Below the pieces are notes generated by a model. The model made no database searches. It saw nothing but the letters and a program-made list of their open reading frames with translations, and was not told where the DNA came from. Shown piece by piece: positions 31,966 to 43,157 of a DNA stretch of 64,000 nucleotides (within the stretch, counting starts at the first letter, position 1; each line of letters starts with the position of its first letter). A program made the position numbers and the translations under genes. Source of the stretch: Ochlerotatus camptorhynchus (Eukaryota; Arthropoda; Insecta; Diptera; Culicidae); NCBI RefSeq assembly GCF_037179485.1, contig NW_027041058.1:4311501-4375500 (forward strand), read 5' to 3'.

Positions 31966-34900
31966 ATGGCGGAACAAATAGACCTATTATGTGAGACGTT
32001 CACGAAGGTCGGAATCATGCGAGAGTGCGAAAAACGAGGATTGCCGAGCACCGGCAATAAAAAGGCTATGGCGAAGCGGATCATCGATCATGACGCGACG
32101 ATGACTGCTATCGAGGAAGAAAAGGCAGACGATGATGGTGTTCGTGTCACCAAAGGCGAGGTGAAGGACAACAGCCAACATGACGATGATTCCGAAGGAG
32201 AAAACGACGACGAGAGCCGAAATACTGCCGACGAAGAGGACGCACTCACCGACGACGACGGTGACAGTGACGACGCGGAATTCTTTACACCAAAAACGAA
32301 GACGGCGAGAACGACGTCAACACCGAAGCCAGCCAGACGCCCATCCCCGGAGCAACGACCGTACTCGTTTCGGGATGTTGAAGACAGTATTGAGGCTTTC
32401 GGAGCCGACGAGGGACAGGATGTGAAGATGTGGATGAACCAGTTTGAGGCTATGTCGAAAACGGCTTGCTGGAACGCCGACCAGAAGCTGATTATGTGCC
32501 GAAAGAAGTTGGTTGGCACAGCACGACGATTTGTGTTTTCCCAACGCGATATGACGACGTTCCGAAAGGTGAAAGATGCCCTGATTCGTGAGTTTTCTCC
32601 ATTCGTACGAGCGAGCGACGTACACCGTACGTTGGCTGGACGCAAGAAGAAGCCTACGGAATCAACACGCGATTACATTTATGAAATGCAACGGATTGCC
32701 CTGCCGATCGACCTCGACGAAGCTAGTGTGTGTGAATACATCGTCGATGGCATAACGAACGACGAGTTTCATCGATCCCTGCTGTACGGAGCACACACCG
32801 TCCGAGAGCTGAAGGCGAAGTTGCTGAATTTCGAGAAGGCGCAGAAAAAAGCCGAACCGAAGCCGAAGTTTGACGACGCCGCCGGCAGGAAGAAAGAACG
32901 TCAAAAGCAGGACTCGACGAAACAAAGCAGCAAATCTGAAGCGAAGAGGCGTTGCTTCAATTGCGGTGATGCTTCCCACGTTGCGAACGAGTGCCCTCAG
33001 AAGAGTGACGGACCGAAGTGCTTCGGGTGTAATTCTTTCGGTCATCTGTCAAAGGACTGCAGCGCGAAGAAGAAAGACGGTGATAAAAAAGCAGCTTCGA
33101 AAGTAAACGTGCTGCAAAACGTAAACATTGGCAAACCACGTGTGATGATCAAGTTGTTCGGTCGCGAAATTTCTGCGATTATCGATACCGGGAGTGAACT
33201 ATCGTTGATCCGTAAAGATTTGTGGAAGGAGCTGTCGAAAACCGGTGCACGTATGGAAAAGTCGACAATGAAAGTGCGCGGGTACGGCGGGGAAGTGAGC
33301 GTTGTTTGCGGAGAGGCAAATCTCAATGCCGTCATTGAAGATGATGATTATGTGATTCGTTTCTACGTTGTGCCGGTTGACGCGATTGACATGCAGCTTC
33401 TGATTGGAATGGATTTCCTTAATGGTGTTGATTATTCGATCACACCTGACGGTGCGCGAGTGAAGAAGTATCCACCGATAACCGAAGAATCGGAACAGTG
33501 CGAAGCCAAGTGGATTCGTCGCGTTGAAGAGTTCGTAGGGGAAAATGAAATAACGGTCCCGTATCAGTATCGCGACGAAGTTGTGGAAATAGTTGAGAAC
33601 TATAAGCCGAAGGATTCAGTGGTTGCAGCAAACAAATTGACGATTAACTTGAAGGATAATGATGTCGTTTGTGAAAATCCACGGCGCTTGGCCCAGCTGG
33701 AAAAAGATGTGGTGAAGAAGCAGGTTGGTGAATGGATTGAAAATGGAATAATCCAGCCATCCGAAAGTGAGTACGCGAGTCCAGTTGTGGTCGTTCCGAA
33801 GAAGGACGGGTCATATCGTGTATGTGTCGACTACCGCGAGATAAACAAGAAGGTTGTGCGTGACAAATTCCCGATGCCGAACGTAGAGGAACAAATCGAT
33901 CGGCTGTCGGATGCCCGTGTTTATACCACGCTCGATTTGAAGAATTCGTACTTTCATGTGCCGGTAGATGAAAATAGCCGGAAATACACCGCGTTCGTAA
34001 CTAGTGACGGACAATACGAGTTCCTTCGCGCTCCTTTCGGATTGTGTACCAGTGGTAACGCGTTCGGTCGGTTCATCGCGACGGTGTTCAAGGATTTGAT
34101 TAACGATGGAACGGTTATGGCGTTTGTGGACGATGTAATAATCCCGTCCGAAAATGAAGAAGAAGGACTAAAAGTGTTGAAGCGAGTGTTGGAAGTAGCA
34201 GCGAATGCCGGGCTGCAGTTTAACTGGAAGAAGTGTGTATTCCTTCAGCGTCGTGTCGAGTATCTCGGCTACACCATTCACGATGGCCAGGTGCAGCCAG
34301 CTCCTGCGAAGGTTGAAAAGCTTTTGCAGTTCCCGCAGCCGTCAACAGTAAAGCAGCTGCAACGTTTTTACGGATTAGCCAGCTACTTCAGGAAGTTTGT
34401 TCCGGCGTTTGCAAGTATCGCTCGTCCGTTGTCAGGTATGTTGAAAAAGGGAAATTCTTTTCATTTTGACGATGTAGCGGTGAAAGCCTTCAACCGTATC
34501 AAGGAGATCCTTGCAAGCTTCCCGGTGTTGCGCATTTTTCACCCTGACGGCGAGATTGAAGTTCATACCGATGCCAGCAAGGAAGCGTTGGCAGGTATCC
34601 TGATGCAACGAGCGAAGGATGATGGGAAGTTCCACCCCTGCTATTTCTACAGCCGTTTAACCAGCGGCTCCGAGAAGAATTATCATTCATTCGAGCTGGA
34701 GACGTTAGCTGTTGTGGAATCCGTGAAGAAATTTCGGTGTTACCTGCTAGGTCATCGGTTCAAGATCGTTACGGATTGCATGGCCTTTAAGGATTCCATG
34801 TCCAAGAAGAAGTTGAATGCTCGAATTGCACGGTGGGTAGTAGACTTAGCCGAATTCGACTTCGAAGTGGAACATCGTCGAGGAGAGAAGCTGCCTCACG

Positions 34901-36156
34901 TGGATGCGCTCTCGCGAGCAAGTGTAATGGTCGTGTCTGCACCGATTGTCGCAAAGGTGCGTGCGGCACAGAACAACGACGACGAAGCGAAGGCGATTTC
35001 AGCTGCGCTGGAACAAGGTGATAAATCCAGCAACTGCAGTGTCTACAATGGTGTCCTGTACGAAGGTGATGGCGAGTCCAGGCGGTTGTACGTACCGGAA
35101 TCTATGGCGGCCGAGATCATCCGATCGGCTCATGAACAGGGTCATTTTGGAGTTAAGAAGACGAAGGAGCGGATCAGTGCCGATTACTTCATACCAGGAA
35201 TCGAAGAAAAGGTCAAGCGTTGCATTGCAACATGCGTCGCTTGCATCGTAGGTGAAAAGAAAAGAGGGAAGCCTGAGGGAGAGTTACATCCGATCCCAAA
35301 GGGCGACGTTCCGTTGGATACCTTTCATGTCGACCATCTGGGACCGATGCCGTCAACCAGGAAGGCGTACAACTATATCCTGACGGTCATCGACGGCTTT
35401 ACCAAGTTCGTATGGCTATTCCCGACGAAGTCAACGACCGCTGAAGAAGCCATCCGGAAGCTACGAATCATCACCGATACCTTCGGTAACCCGAGAAGGA
35501 TTATATGCGATCGAGGAGCAGCTTTCACATCGGGGCTGTTCACAAGATTCTGTGAGGATGAGAACATCGAGCTTCATAAGATTGCCACTGGCGTTCCCCG
35601 AGGCAATGGGCAAGTGGAACGAGTTCATAGGATCATTATTCCGATGATCGCCAAGATGTCCGTCGATAGACCTGAAGAGTGGTTCAAGCAAGTTACTGCC
35701 GTTCAGAAATGCTTGAATAGTAGTTGGCAGAGAGCGATTGAAATGACACCCTTCCAATTATTGACCGGCGTAAAGATGCGCACCAAAGAGGACCAAATTC
35801 TTCATGAACTACTGCAGAAGGAGTTACAAAGTACCTTCGAGGAGGAAAGGAGTGAGCTGAGGAAGATTGCACAGGAGGGTATCCAGAAGATGCAAGAGGA
35901 AAATCGTAAACATTACAATCTACGCAGGAAGCCGGCTGAGAAGTATCAAGTTGGAGATCTAGTGGCGATACCGAAAACCCAATTTGGTATTGGTCAGAAG
36001 GTGAAGCCAAAGTTCTTTGGACCGTACGAGATCGCCGCTGTACTCCCCAACGATCGTTACGAAGTACGGAAGATAGACGACGAGACCGAAGGACCGAAGA
36101 AGACATCATCTGCTGGCGACTGTATCAAGCCGTGGGCACTTCCGGGTCGGAAGTAG
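31966..36156 (+). CDS. Gag-Pol polyprotein of the Ty3/gypsy element
   Basis: 1,396 codons in a single frame, so Gag and Pol are fused without a frameshift. Order seen: acidic N-terminal region (residues 55-110) and gag-like helical region; two CCHC zinc knuckles (about 330-366, CFNCGDASHVANEC and CFGCNSFGHLSKDC); aspartic protease with D407 in IIDTGSE; reverse transcriptase with FVDD at 720-723; RNase H with D869 in HTDAS; integrase with an HHCC zinc region starting near 1055 and a D1123, D1182, E1218 triad (35 residues between the last two). The C-terminus has a basic PKFFGPYEI motif as in gypsy integrases. All catalytic positions are present, so the copy could be autonomous. The clade (mdg3-like or other) is not decided. 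Confidence 0.95.
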   Translation: MAEQIDLLCETFTKVGIMRECEKRGLPSTGNKKAMAKRIIDHDATMTAIEEEKADDDGVRVTKGEVKDNSQHDDDSEGENDDESRNTADEEDALTDDDGDSDDAEFFTPKTKTARTTSTPKPARRPSPEQRPYSFRDVEDSIEAFGADEGQDVKMWMNQFEAMSKTACWNADQKLIMCRKKLVGTARRFVFSQRDMTTFRKVKDALIREFSPFVRASDVHRTLAGRKKKPTESTRDYIYEMQRIALPIDLDEASVCEYIVDGITNDEFHRSLLYGAHTVRELKAKLLNFEKAQKKAEPKPKFDDAAGRKKERQKQDSTKQSSKSEAKRRCFNCGDASHVANECPQKSDGPKCFGCNSFGHLSKDCSAKKKDGDKKAASKVNVLQNVNIGKPRVMIKLFGREISAIIDTGSELSLIRKDLWKELSKTGARMEKSTMKVRGYGGEVSVVCGEANLNAVIEDDDYVIRFYVVPVDAIDMQLLIGMDFLNGVDYSITPDGARVKKYPPITEESEQCEAKWIRRVEEFVGENEITVPYQYRDEVVEIVENYKPKDSVVAANKLTINLKDNDVVCENPRRLAQLEKDVVKKQVGEWIENGIIQPSESEYASPVVVVPKKDGSYRVCVDYREINKKVVRDKFPMPNVEEQIDRLSDARVYTTLDLKNSYFHVPVDENSRKYTAFVTSDGQYEFLRAPFGLCTSGNAFGRFIATVFKDLINDGTVMAFVDDVIIPSENEEEGLKVLKRVLEVAANAGLQFNWKKCVFLQRRVEYLGYTIHDGQVQPAPAKVEKLLQFPQPSTVKQLQRFYGLASYFRKFVPAFASIARPLSGMLKKGNSFHFDDVAVKAFNRIKEILASFPVLRIFHPDGEIEVHTDASKEALAGILMQRAKDDGKFHPCYFYSRLTSGSEKNYHSFELETLAVVESVKKFRCYLLGHRFKIVTDCMAFKDSMSKKKLNARIARWVVDLAEFDFEVEHRRGEKLPHVDALSRASVMVVSAPIVAKVRAAQNNDDEAKAISAALEQGDKSSNCSVYNGVLYEGDGESRRLYVPESMAAEIIRSAHEQGHFGVKKTKERISADYFIPGIEEKVKRCIATCVACIVGEKKRGKPEGELHPIPKGDVPLDTFHVDHLGPMPSTRKAYNYILTVIDGFTKFVWLFPTKSTTAEEAIRKLRIITDTFGNPRRIICDRGAAFTSGLFTRFCEDENIELHKIATGVPRGNGQVERVHRIIIPMIAKMSVDRPEEWFKQVTAVQKCLNSSWQRAIEMTPFQLLTGVKMRTKEDQILHELLQKELQSTFEEERSELRKIAQEGIQKMQEENRKHYNLRRKPAEKYQVGDLVAIPKTQFGIGQKVKPKFFGPYEIAAVLPNDRYEVRKIDDETEGPKKTSSAGDCIKPWALPGRK

Positions 36157-36171
36157 TGTCAGGAGAGGCCG

Positions 36172-36331
36172 TGTGGGAAGATCGAGTAGCCCCTCGGTGT
36201 AACTTGCGAAAAATTCAGTTCTCACCCAACCGTTACACAAAGTGTCTCGCGTGTGCGCGTTGTATTAATTAATTTGATAATAAAGTTACTTTTTCCGATA
36301 TTCTCTCAACTCTAAACCCTTCCGTCTTACA
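36172..36331 (+). repeat. 3' LTR of the intact Ty3/gypsy element
   Basis: 160 bp, identical to the 5' copy; followed by the TGTAA duplication. Confidence 0.95.
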
Positions 36332-38890
36332 TGTAATATGGGTCTATTGTCCCCAAATTGGGTCTATTTATGGATGCAACTTCGTCCTATCTTGTTTGAT
36401 CCTCAAAAAAACGCTCTTGGTAACGTTTTCTGATGTATATTTTTTTATCACTATCACTGTTAACTTAATGCTCTTCATTCCTCAAAACATTTCACAGAGA
36501 AAATTTTACGAAAACTACATTAAATCACTCAAATTAAAAATTAAAAATTAAAAATTTCGCTTATCGTCTTTCGACCGCAGAATAGCGAAATCAAAACATT
36601 GTGATGTTCATTATACAGGTTTGGCAGAAAAAATCTTCCTTCCTGTTCGTTCCTTATCATCCAAATGCAAACCACATTGTTGACGTTACTCTTATTGCTA
36701 TATGCTGTCAAATGAATTTCATGGGCCATAGTTAGGAACATAGAAAAGAAATGTGTCCCTAAAGTTGGGTCCATGATTTACTTGTGAAAACGTTGTTAAA
36801 CAATTAAAAGAAACATAAAATATTCAAACAGCAACTGTAAGTTTTACGTCTAGTGTGTATTATCAGGTAATTCCATTCAATAAATGCCATAATCAGGCCA
36901 TTTGATGATCGTCAGTCAACCTTCCCATCTTAACCTTATAAGTCATGGCGGCTAAAAACTCCGAACAGAGTGATATTCTCAACCAGTTTTATTACTTACG
37001 AGAGCTGAAAATGTATTGAAATGTTGTGATATAAATTGATTTGTGTGTGGTACACATTTATGAACCATCAGTGATCAATATTTTCCTTATTTTTTGTGTA
37101 ATATTCCTTAATTAATTATTTATTTGCGTGATAGGCCGAATGAAAGGACTAGACCCACATTACATACCGTAACCCTAATAGCAAAATACAGGTACAATAT
37201 TACATCAATGGATGTAATTTTGTTCGCAAAATCGATGTACATCGTACAATGTGATATTACACAATCGATGGATTGACCTGGTTGCAGCAGTTTCGATGTA
37301 ATATTCAATAACTTTTTTTGCTGTGTAATGTAACGTTTGGTTCTGTTGTCATTGGATGTATTCTGATGTCAAATTTTACATCGTCAATACGTTTGATTCT
37401 GATGTAACGTTTGAGGCTAATGTATTTTTATGTACTTGGACGTCACACTGAAGTCTGAATACATTAAGGGTACAGCAATACACGTTAAAATTAAATGTAT
37501 TGAAGATTTCTGCTGATGTTTCCTACATTACAATTTCTATTCGGGATGTCAGAAGGGTCTAACTCGAAACGTAAACAATGACTTCTAGGGGCATCCCACT
37601 CTAAACTATAGCTCTAGTATCAATTAAGTATTTCCAAGTATCTGATAAGTATTCTGAAGTATTTTAAGTATTTTAAGTTTTTTATTTTTTTTAATCGTAG
37701 TAACCGGTTTCTAATGTTGTTATTTGTTGTTGTATTTTCCGTCAATGTATTACTTCAATCTGTTAAATTAAATGAAGTAGTGTAATCATGTTTAAGAGTA
37801 AGTTCTTTAATTCTACTTATGAAATAGATCATCAAAACACAATTTTCTTTCAGCGAACCAGTTGGAGCAGGGACTGCTGTTGGATCGAGAATTTATCCGA
37901 TCAGAATTATTTGATTTCGACCTGGCTGATATCAAACTTTTAAATTATATTGCTTAACTGGAGGTTAATGATGCCGTTGTCGTCCAGACTCGCAACCAGA
38001 TTCCAAACTGACCTTCCTAACCTACCAGACTGAACTGCCATAATAAAAGTGTATGTTGGACGGAATTTCGGCTAAGAATTACCGCAAGCTGCATGAGTAT
38101 GGAATTATTGACTAGGATACTAGGAATACGCTCGTTATTTGTCAGAGGGCAATAGAAACACAATGAAGCATAACTGCTTTGCATTTGAAATGATTGCAAT
38201 TGCCACTGGTGGCCGTATCGTGTCGCGTTTTGAGGGTGAGGGAGTTGAATGAGTATCCTGATAGTAGCCGAAAGATTTATGTGAAATCAACTTGATTTTC
38301 AACTTTTAGGCATTGAAACCAGTAAGAATAAGAAGGAAGATATTAATCTGTTCTGTAATAATAATTAATTTCAAACCATTGATATACCCAATACAACGAT
38401 GTACTTCAAAAACGTAGCTTATTTTTTCTCATTTCGTGTAAAATAATCTTAAAATAAAATAAATGAATTTATTTCGAGGTTAACACAGCGATTCGGAGGT
38501 TAACACAAAGCGGATATGTTGGTTCATCATGTTCAGGCTTAATAATAACCCGCATAAACAATAACCATAAGATGCGCCTAACCACTAATTCGATATATCA
38601 TCCCAATTTTATGTGGTATGGTCACACCATCTAAGATATCGTCAGTATATGGTACCCGTTTATTAGGGAAGCCTTAACTAGGAGAGCATCGAAGGTTCCA
38701 ATTCCCAGGAAATGTGATTCACTTCTACAATAAACTCATTCGGCGGAAATCTAGGAGATGTGGTTTGCCATAAGAACGGATGGTGCGGAAAGCTTTCACA
38801 ACTTCGTATTCAGCTTCAATCAGCGTAAATTCCTGAAATTATCGTCCCACGGTCAAGATCCTAATGGAGGGAAAATCCATCCACATGTCA

Positions 38891-39246
38891 TTCAAAGGAA
38901 GAATAAGGAGCTATTTGGAAAGTTATTGGGCCTTATCACGGGTGTCACTACACGGTGATAAGGAAGTGATACTCATAATAAGAGCCGTGATTGCCGTACA
39001 AATCAAATGGGAATCACTTCACCGTGACGACAAGTGACAAGTTTTCACCGTGAAGTGACATCCGTAATAAACCCCTATTATAAAAAAGTGCATTTGAAAG
39101 CAAATCCTCGAAACAAATTTGTCTATCCAAAAACCATCTATCGATAAGGTTTTTGGATAGACAAATTTGTTTCGAGGATTTGCTTTCAAATTCACTTTCT
39201 TTTACAATAACTTTTCAAATAGCTCCTTATTCTTCCTTTGAATGTT
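38891..39246. repeat. Nested palindrome with a MITE in one arm
   Basis: ATTCAAAGGAAGAATAAGGA (38891) pairs with its complement ending at 39246. Inside, AAAGCAAATCCTCGAAACAA plus ATTTGTCTATCCAAAAACC (39099-39137) pairs perfectly with 39150-39188 around an 11-nt loop. A MITE with GTCACT-CACGGTGA ends (about 38930-39078) interrupts the left arm. Confidence 0.7.
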
Positions 39247-39710
39247 TGGCAATGTAGTATTCCTTGAATCAAAACGGTCTCCTCTTCGATTCCTACACAA
39301 ATGGAATAAATTTAAAAATAAAAGTTGCATTTTTAAATACGCACACACAAAATCCCAGATGACACCGGGTAAATAAACAACGAAATCTGTCTATAGCAAC
39401 GGTGGTAACAAACTAGAGCTAAATATTTCTTAAGTATTTTTAAGTATTTTCAGGTATCTTAGATATCAGTAAGAACTTTCTGAGTATAATGCGAGAAATA
39501 CAAAGTTTAGAGTGGGATGCTAGGTGGGATGCCCCTAGACTTGAATCGTCGGTTTCTTACGAATGGCTACATACCCACTCAAACTAACTAAATCATCTGA
39601 CAGAGAAATGTTTTTTTTCTTCTATGAGCTAGTGTAATCAAATTCCGTGGGTGTGTGGTCATGCAAGAAATCGACGTTCAAAGTCATTGTTTACGTTTCG
39701 AGTTATACCC

Positions 39711-40030
39711 TGCCGGCGCCGGTGGTGTAGTGGTAAGCGTGACTGCTTATTTCTAACACCCCAATGGGTCTGGGTTCAATCCCAGCCGAGGTCGGTGGGA
39801 TTTTTCTGAGGCATAAAAATCTCTGGTTACGTCTTCCTTCGGAAGGGAAGTAAAGCCGTTGGTCCCGGCCCATGTGCGTTGAATGGGTGCGATATCCTAC
39901 GCAGGTGTGGAAGCTGCCTTTCTGCACATTCGATTGCCGTCAATGGATGGCAATCGATGTCCGTCGGTGATTGGCACTAGATTGCGGAACAGAGACCGAC
40001 GTTAAATAAAGGAAATAAGAAGAAGAAGAA
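39711..40030 (+). mobile_element. tRNA-derived SINE (Feilai-like)
   Basis: 320 bp flanked by the 11-bp duplication GAGTTATACCC (39700-39710, 40031-40041). Box A region GGTGTAGTGGTAAGCGTGAC and box B GGGTTCAATCCCA lie within the first 80 bp. The body is shared with the reverse half of the composite at 10.4-10.8 kb. It ends in a GAA-rich tail (ATAAGAAGAAGAAGAA). Named Feilai-like by general resemblance only. Confidence 0.9.
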
Positions 40031-40512
40031 GAGTTATACCCTTTTGAAATGTTTCCCCTGAACTCGTAACCAAGACGAATAATATTATGCTATATATTTA
40101 TTGTAGGAATTATCGTTGCTCATTTTTTATCAATACGTTATAATTTTAATGAATAAAACCAGAAAAATATCAAAAGTCTAGTTGAAACAAGAAAACACCT
40201 AGGAAATATAGTAAATACCATGCCATAGTAAAACATTACAGAACATAGTAAATACAACAATTATTTCATAGTAGAATCAACCAAAGCCAAACAAAAACTT
40301 TTTTAAATTTCTGGCTAGTAATGCATGGTAATTTTTATCGAAATGCGATAAACATAAAAGGAATTGTCGTAATTTAAACAGTTTTATTAAAAGTGGGAAA
40401 TAAACATAGTTTTTCTTGTACAAATTAATATACAATTAAGGCCAGCGATGAAGTTTGTATGTCATAGCCACATTTTTTAAACACTACGTACATCCAACTA
40501 ATCCTGACAGTT

Positions 40513-41961
40513 TCAAGCATAACTCTTGCCATGGGTGAGTCTCATTAGCAAATCCAGCGCCCACTTGGGTTGATCCTTCGGCACCATATGGCCGGCGTTG
40601 CGCACCAGCACCTCCACCAAATGGCCGGCTTCCTTGGCGTACCCCGCAATCTCACCGTCCACCTTCCATATGTAGCGTGGCGCTTTCTTGTACTGCTCCC
40701 GCTCCGGGAAGTTCAACTTCTGCACATAGTTCATAGTCAACGGGTAGGCCACAATGATATCCAACTGACCGTTATAGATGACCACGCGGTAGGTATTCAA
40801 CAGTTCTTCCAAATACGGAACCACCGAGTTCATCACGTCCAGCTTCAGATGTTCCTCGACTTTGTTTTCCGTATCCAGTTCGTGGAAGGTGTTATTTCCG
40901 ACATGGATCGCCTTTCGCGTTTCCGGCAGCTCTAGAAACTTGACCATGTAGTCATCCTTTGGATCCGGTTTTGTTTGCAGATAGTTGAAGTATGTCTCGA
41001 AACCGGATACATTCTTGAAGAGTGATCCACTATGATACATGTCTCCGTTGATCAGGGCATCGAACGCATCAAACGCGCAGTTCATGTCCCCTTTGGTTAT
41101 ACAGTCTCGGCCTTTCTTTTCATACTCGTGGAATTCATCGCGAGCATTAGAATCGATTAATCCCAGCTGGTAAAGGTAGTCACCGTAGACAAGCTGATGG
41201 AATGGATCACACAATCCATTGCCGATGGCCAGCCCTTTAAGGTTAATCTTGACCTTGGCGTTGTCGTTATGGCGGTGAATGGCATGCGACACAGCTGGAA
41301 CATACTTTCCGCCGTACGATTCACCGGTTACGAAGAACTTACGATTCTGAAGTTCTGGGAATAGCTGGAAGAACTGCACCAGTGCGTTGTGGAGGTTGTT
41401 TCCCACATGGGTCTCATTGGTGCTGTAGCCTTCGTCATGATCGGTAAAGCTGAACCCCGTACCAACCGGGTTATCGAAGTAGATCAGATGATGATTCAGA
41501 TGCCATGAGTACTTCCTTGGATGCAGATTCAGTTTCGAATCGACGGAGAATGGGCCATTTTCGGTGAAAAGTCCATACATCGACGACGCACCGGGACCTC
41601 CCTGCAGCCAGATGACTACCGGTGCGTCCTTTTGGGCATCGTTTTGAGCCGCAAAGTACCAGAAGAAGAGATTTGAGTTGAGCTTCTCGTCTACGGTCAG
41701 ATAACCCGAGTAGCTTTCGATGTTCGCTGGGATGGCAGTGCTGTCTACTTTCGCCGAATTGCGTCCGGCTTCGATAGAGCCATTATTGATGAAGGGCGTC
41801 AGATATAGGGCATCTCCAACGTCTTCGGTGCTGCTGAGGGACGCGGTACGATACTTTTGCAGATGCTGGTACTGGGGATACGGGTTGACGAATAAGCGAG
41901 CACTGGCAGTTCCGATCAGCAGTACGATCGCTGCAAACAGCCCGCATAAATGCGCTTGCAT
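40513..41961 (-). CDS. Serine carboxypeptidase, vitellogenic-carboxypeptidase-like
   Basis: Secreted or lysosomal S10 peptidase, 482 residues, no introns. The signal peptide is about residues 1-21 (LFAAIVLLIGTASA core). Family landmarks: ESYSGYLTVD, WLQGGPGASSMYGLF (oxyanion region), NPVGTGFSFT, GESYGG with catalytic Ser215, GQLDII with Asp401, and NAGHMVP with His458. N-glycosylation sequons include NGS at 60 and NET at 182. It strongly resembles the Aedes vitellogenic carboxypeptidase made in fat body after a blood meal, but the N-terminus differs, so I treat it as a paralog (CPVL group). AATAAA on the - strand lies near 40383, about 130 nt after the stop. Regulation cannot be read from the sequence. 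Confidence 0.93.
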   Translation of the reverse strand: MQAHLCGLFAAIVLLIGTASARLFVNPYPQYQHLQKYRTASLSSTEDVGDALYLTPFINNGSIEAGRNSAKVDSTAIPANIESYSGYLTVDEKLNSNLFFWYFAAQNDAQKDAPVVIWLQGGPGASSMYGLFTENGPFSVDSKLNLHPRKYSWHLNHHLIYFDNPVGTGFSFTDHDEGYSTNETHVGNNLHNALVQFFQLFPELQNRKFFVTGESYGGKYVPAVSHAIHRHNDNAKVKINLKGLAIGNGLCDPFHQLVYGDYLYQLGLIDSNARDEFHEYEKKGRDCITKGDMNCAFDAFDALINGDMYHSGSLFKNVSGFETYFNYLQTKPDPKDDYMVKFLELPETRKAIHVGNNTFHELDTENKVEEHLKLDVMNSVVPYLEELLNTYRVVIYNGQLDIIVAYPLTMNYVQKLNFPEREQYKKAPRYIWKVDGEIAGYAKEAGHLVEVLVRNAGHMVPKDQPKWALDLLMRLTHGKSYA

Positions 41962-42009
41962 TTTGGTGTTGCTGCTGTTCGATGTTAATCACTGTACACA
42001 GTATAATCA

Positions 42010-43150
42010 ATGAGAGCGCACAGGGATAATTGAATTACTCAAACGTATGATTCTGGAAGACCGAATTGGGAACGCGTTCGCACGAATCGAAGAATAAAAG
42101 GAAACTGATGAAGCGCAGTTCGGTTTCGAACGTTGAAAGCAGGCAGACAGCAGAACGCATAGGTAGATCCCTATTTTAAGCATATACATATGCACATATA
42201 TTTTAACGGTTTCTGTAAACGGTAAGTTAGGCTGAGATTTTTGAGAAAAATATTAGTTTCTATTGAAGTTAACAGGTACCAAGTCCTCACCCTAAAATTC
42301 CTGACTTTCCTGAGGCATTGGTCAGTAAAGGGTGTTTCATTCTGGAAAAAGATTGATATTTTTGATAGGCCACCCCCTAGTTCAGTTCATTAAACAAAAA
42401 CAAACATCTGTGCAAAGAATCAGCTAAATTGGTCAACTTTAAGAGGTGGCGCCAACGATTTCAATTTTGTTCGGGATTTTCGTCAAATTAGTATGGAAGA
42501 AAATGATGACCCACTAAAATCATTCTAACTTTTTTCCTAATGTACCGATTTGCATGAAATTTAAAATATGTTACACTTAAAACTATAATAAACAACTTTG
42601 TTGAAGACTGCAAGTCGATTTGATGCTTTAGAAAACAGAAATTGGCTTTCGGAACTCAGATTGCAGATAAACCTTGATTTGAGCAGAAAAGCAGGTATGC
42701 TGATAGGGCATATTTCATAGTATGCTTTGCAAGATTTTTTTTTACCTCAATGTTTATAAACATATTGTGCTGGCATCTCTGGATACAATAATGTCATGGA
42801 GTTTAGAAGTGATACGGAGAAGTGGTTGATCGGTCAGCTCATTACCAGGTTCACCGGTGGAAAACTTCCGAGTAACTGAGAAGTACTACAGCTCTTCTTT
42901 TTTCATCGCGCACAATCTCGCTACGCAGAGAGGATTTCAAGGAGTCAAGCGAAGCCAGAAATAAGTATGTATCTGAAATCGCTCCACAACTTGAGATCAA
43001 GTAAAGGGAAGAAAGCGTGGACCTTCCGTACCAAACGCTTCCAGTTACAATTGATTAGCCCTTCGAAACCTGAGAAATCAGCGCCAAAAGCCACTGCCCA
43101 CAAATGGTCACTCCGCCCACCCCAAATGCTAACCTAGATTTAATGCCAAT
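42010..43150. other. Non-coding stretch upstream of the carboxypeptidase
   Basis: No gene is supported. Sequence before 42200 is the likely 5' flank of the carboxypeptidase; the rest is AT-rich with no repeat end that I could fix. Confidence 0.45.
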
Positions 43151-43157
43151 GTTATAG

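Larger units (their letters stand above)
31704..36331 (+). mobile_element. Intact Ty3/gypsy LTR retrotransposon
   Basis: Complete 4,628-bp element flanked by the 5-bp duplication TGTAA (31699-31703; 36332-36336). Both 160-bp LTRs (31704-31863, 36172-36331) run TGTGGG...TTACA and show no difference in my reading. The primer-binding site directly after the 5' LTR, TGGGGGCTCGTCCGGGA, is complementary to the 3' end of tRNA-Pro. A purine tract (AGGAGAGG) precedes the 3' LTR. One uninterrupted gag-pol frame fills the interior, and no env-like frame follows it. Identical LTRs mean a recent insertion. Confidence 0.96.
31431..37328. mobile_element. MITE (TACACAGCAAAAA ends) split by nested insertions
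   Basis: The left part is 31431-31497 and the right part 37165-37328 (ending TTTTTTTGCTGTGTA). Joined, they match the uninterrupted copy at 43471-43680 (AATTCAAGCTGATGTATGAA, GGATGTAATTTTGTTCGC, GGATTGACCTGGTTGCAGCA). Between them lies a TA-flanked element (31498-37164; GGGTATACGTCCC / CCGTAACCC ends), which itself holds the intact Ty3/gypsy copy. Confidence 0.75.
37550..40046. mobile_element. Foldback element with GTAAACAATGAC core, interrupted
   Basis: The left end (AAGGGTCTAACTCGAAACGT then AAACAATGAC) and right end (GTCATTGTTTACGTTTCGAG then TTATACCCTTTTG) are inverted. Inner parts also pair (TAGGGGCATCCCA near 37593 with TGGGATGCCCCTA near 39525). A SINE is inserted in the right arm. 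The 37.8-39.3 kb interior has no intact gene. Confidence 0.7.

Noticed and set aside
32088..32645. 185-codon open frame on the - strand in gypsy gag
   Set aside because: Shadow of the acidic gag region; Ser/Arg-rich with no family similarity.
31704..36331. Endogenous retrovirus with env
   Set aside because: Despite the retrovirus-like primer site, no env frame follows pol; the domains are those of a Ty3/gypsy retrotransposon.
39715..39790. Possible tRNA gene
   Set aside because: It is the head of a SINE with target duplications, not a folded tRNA.
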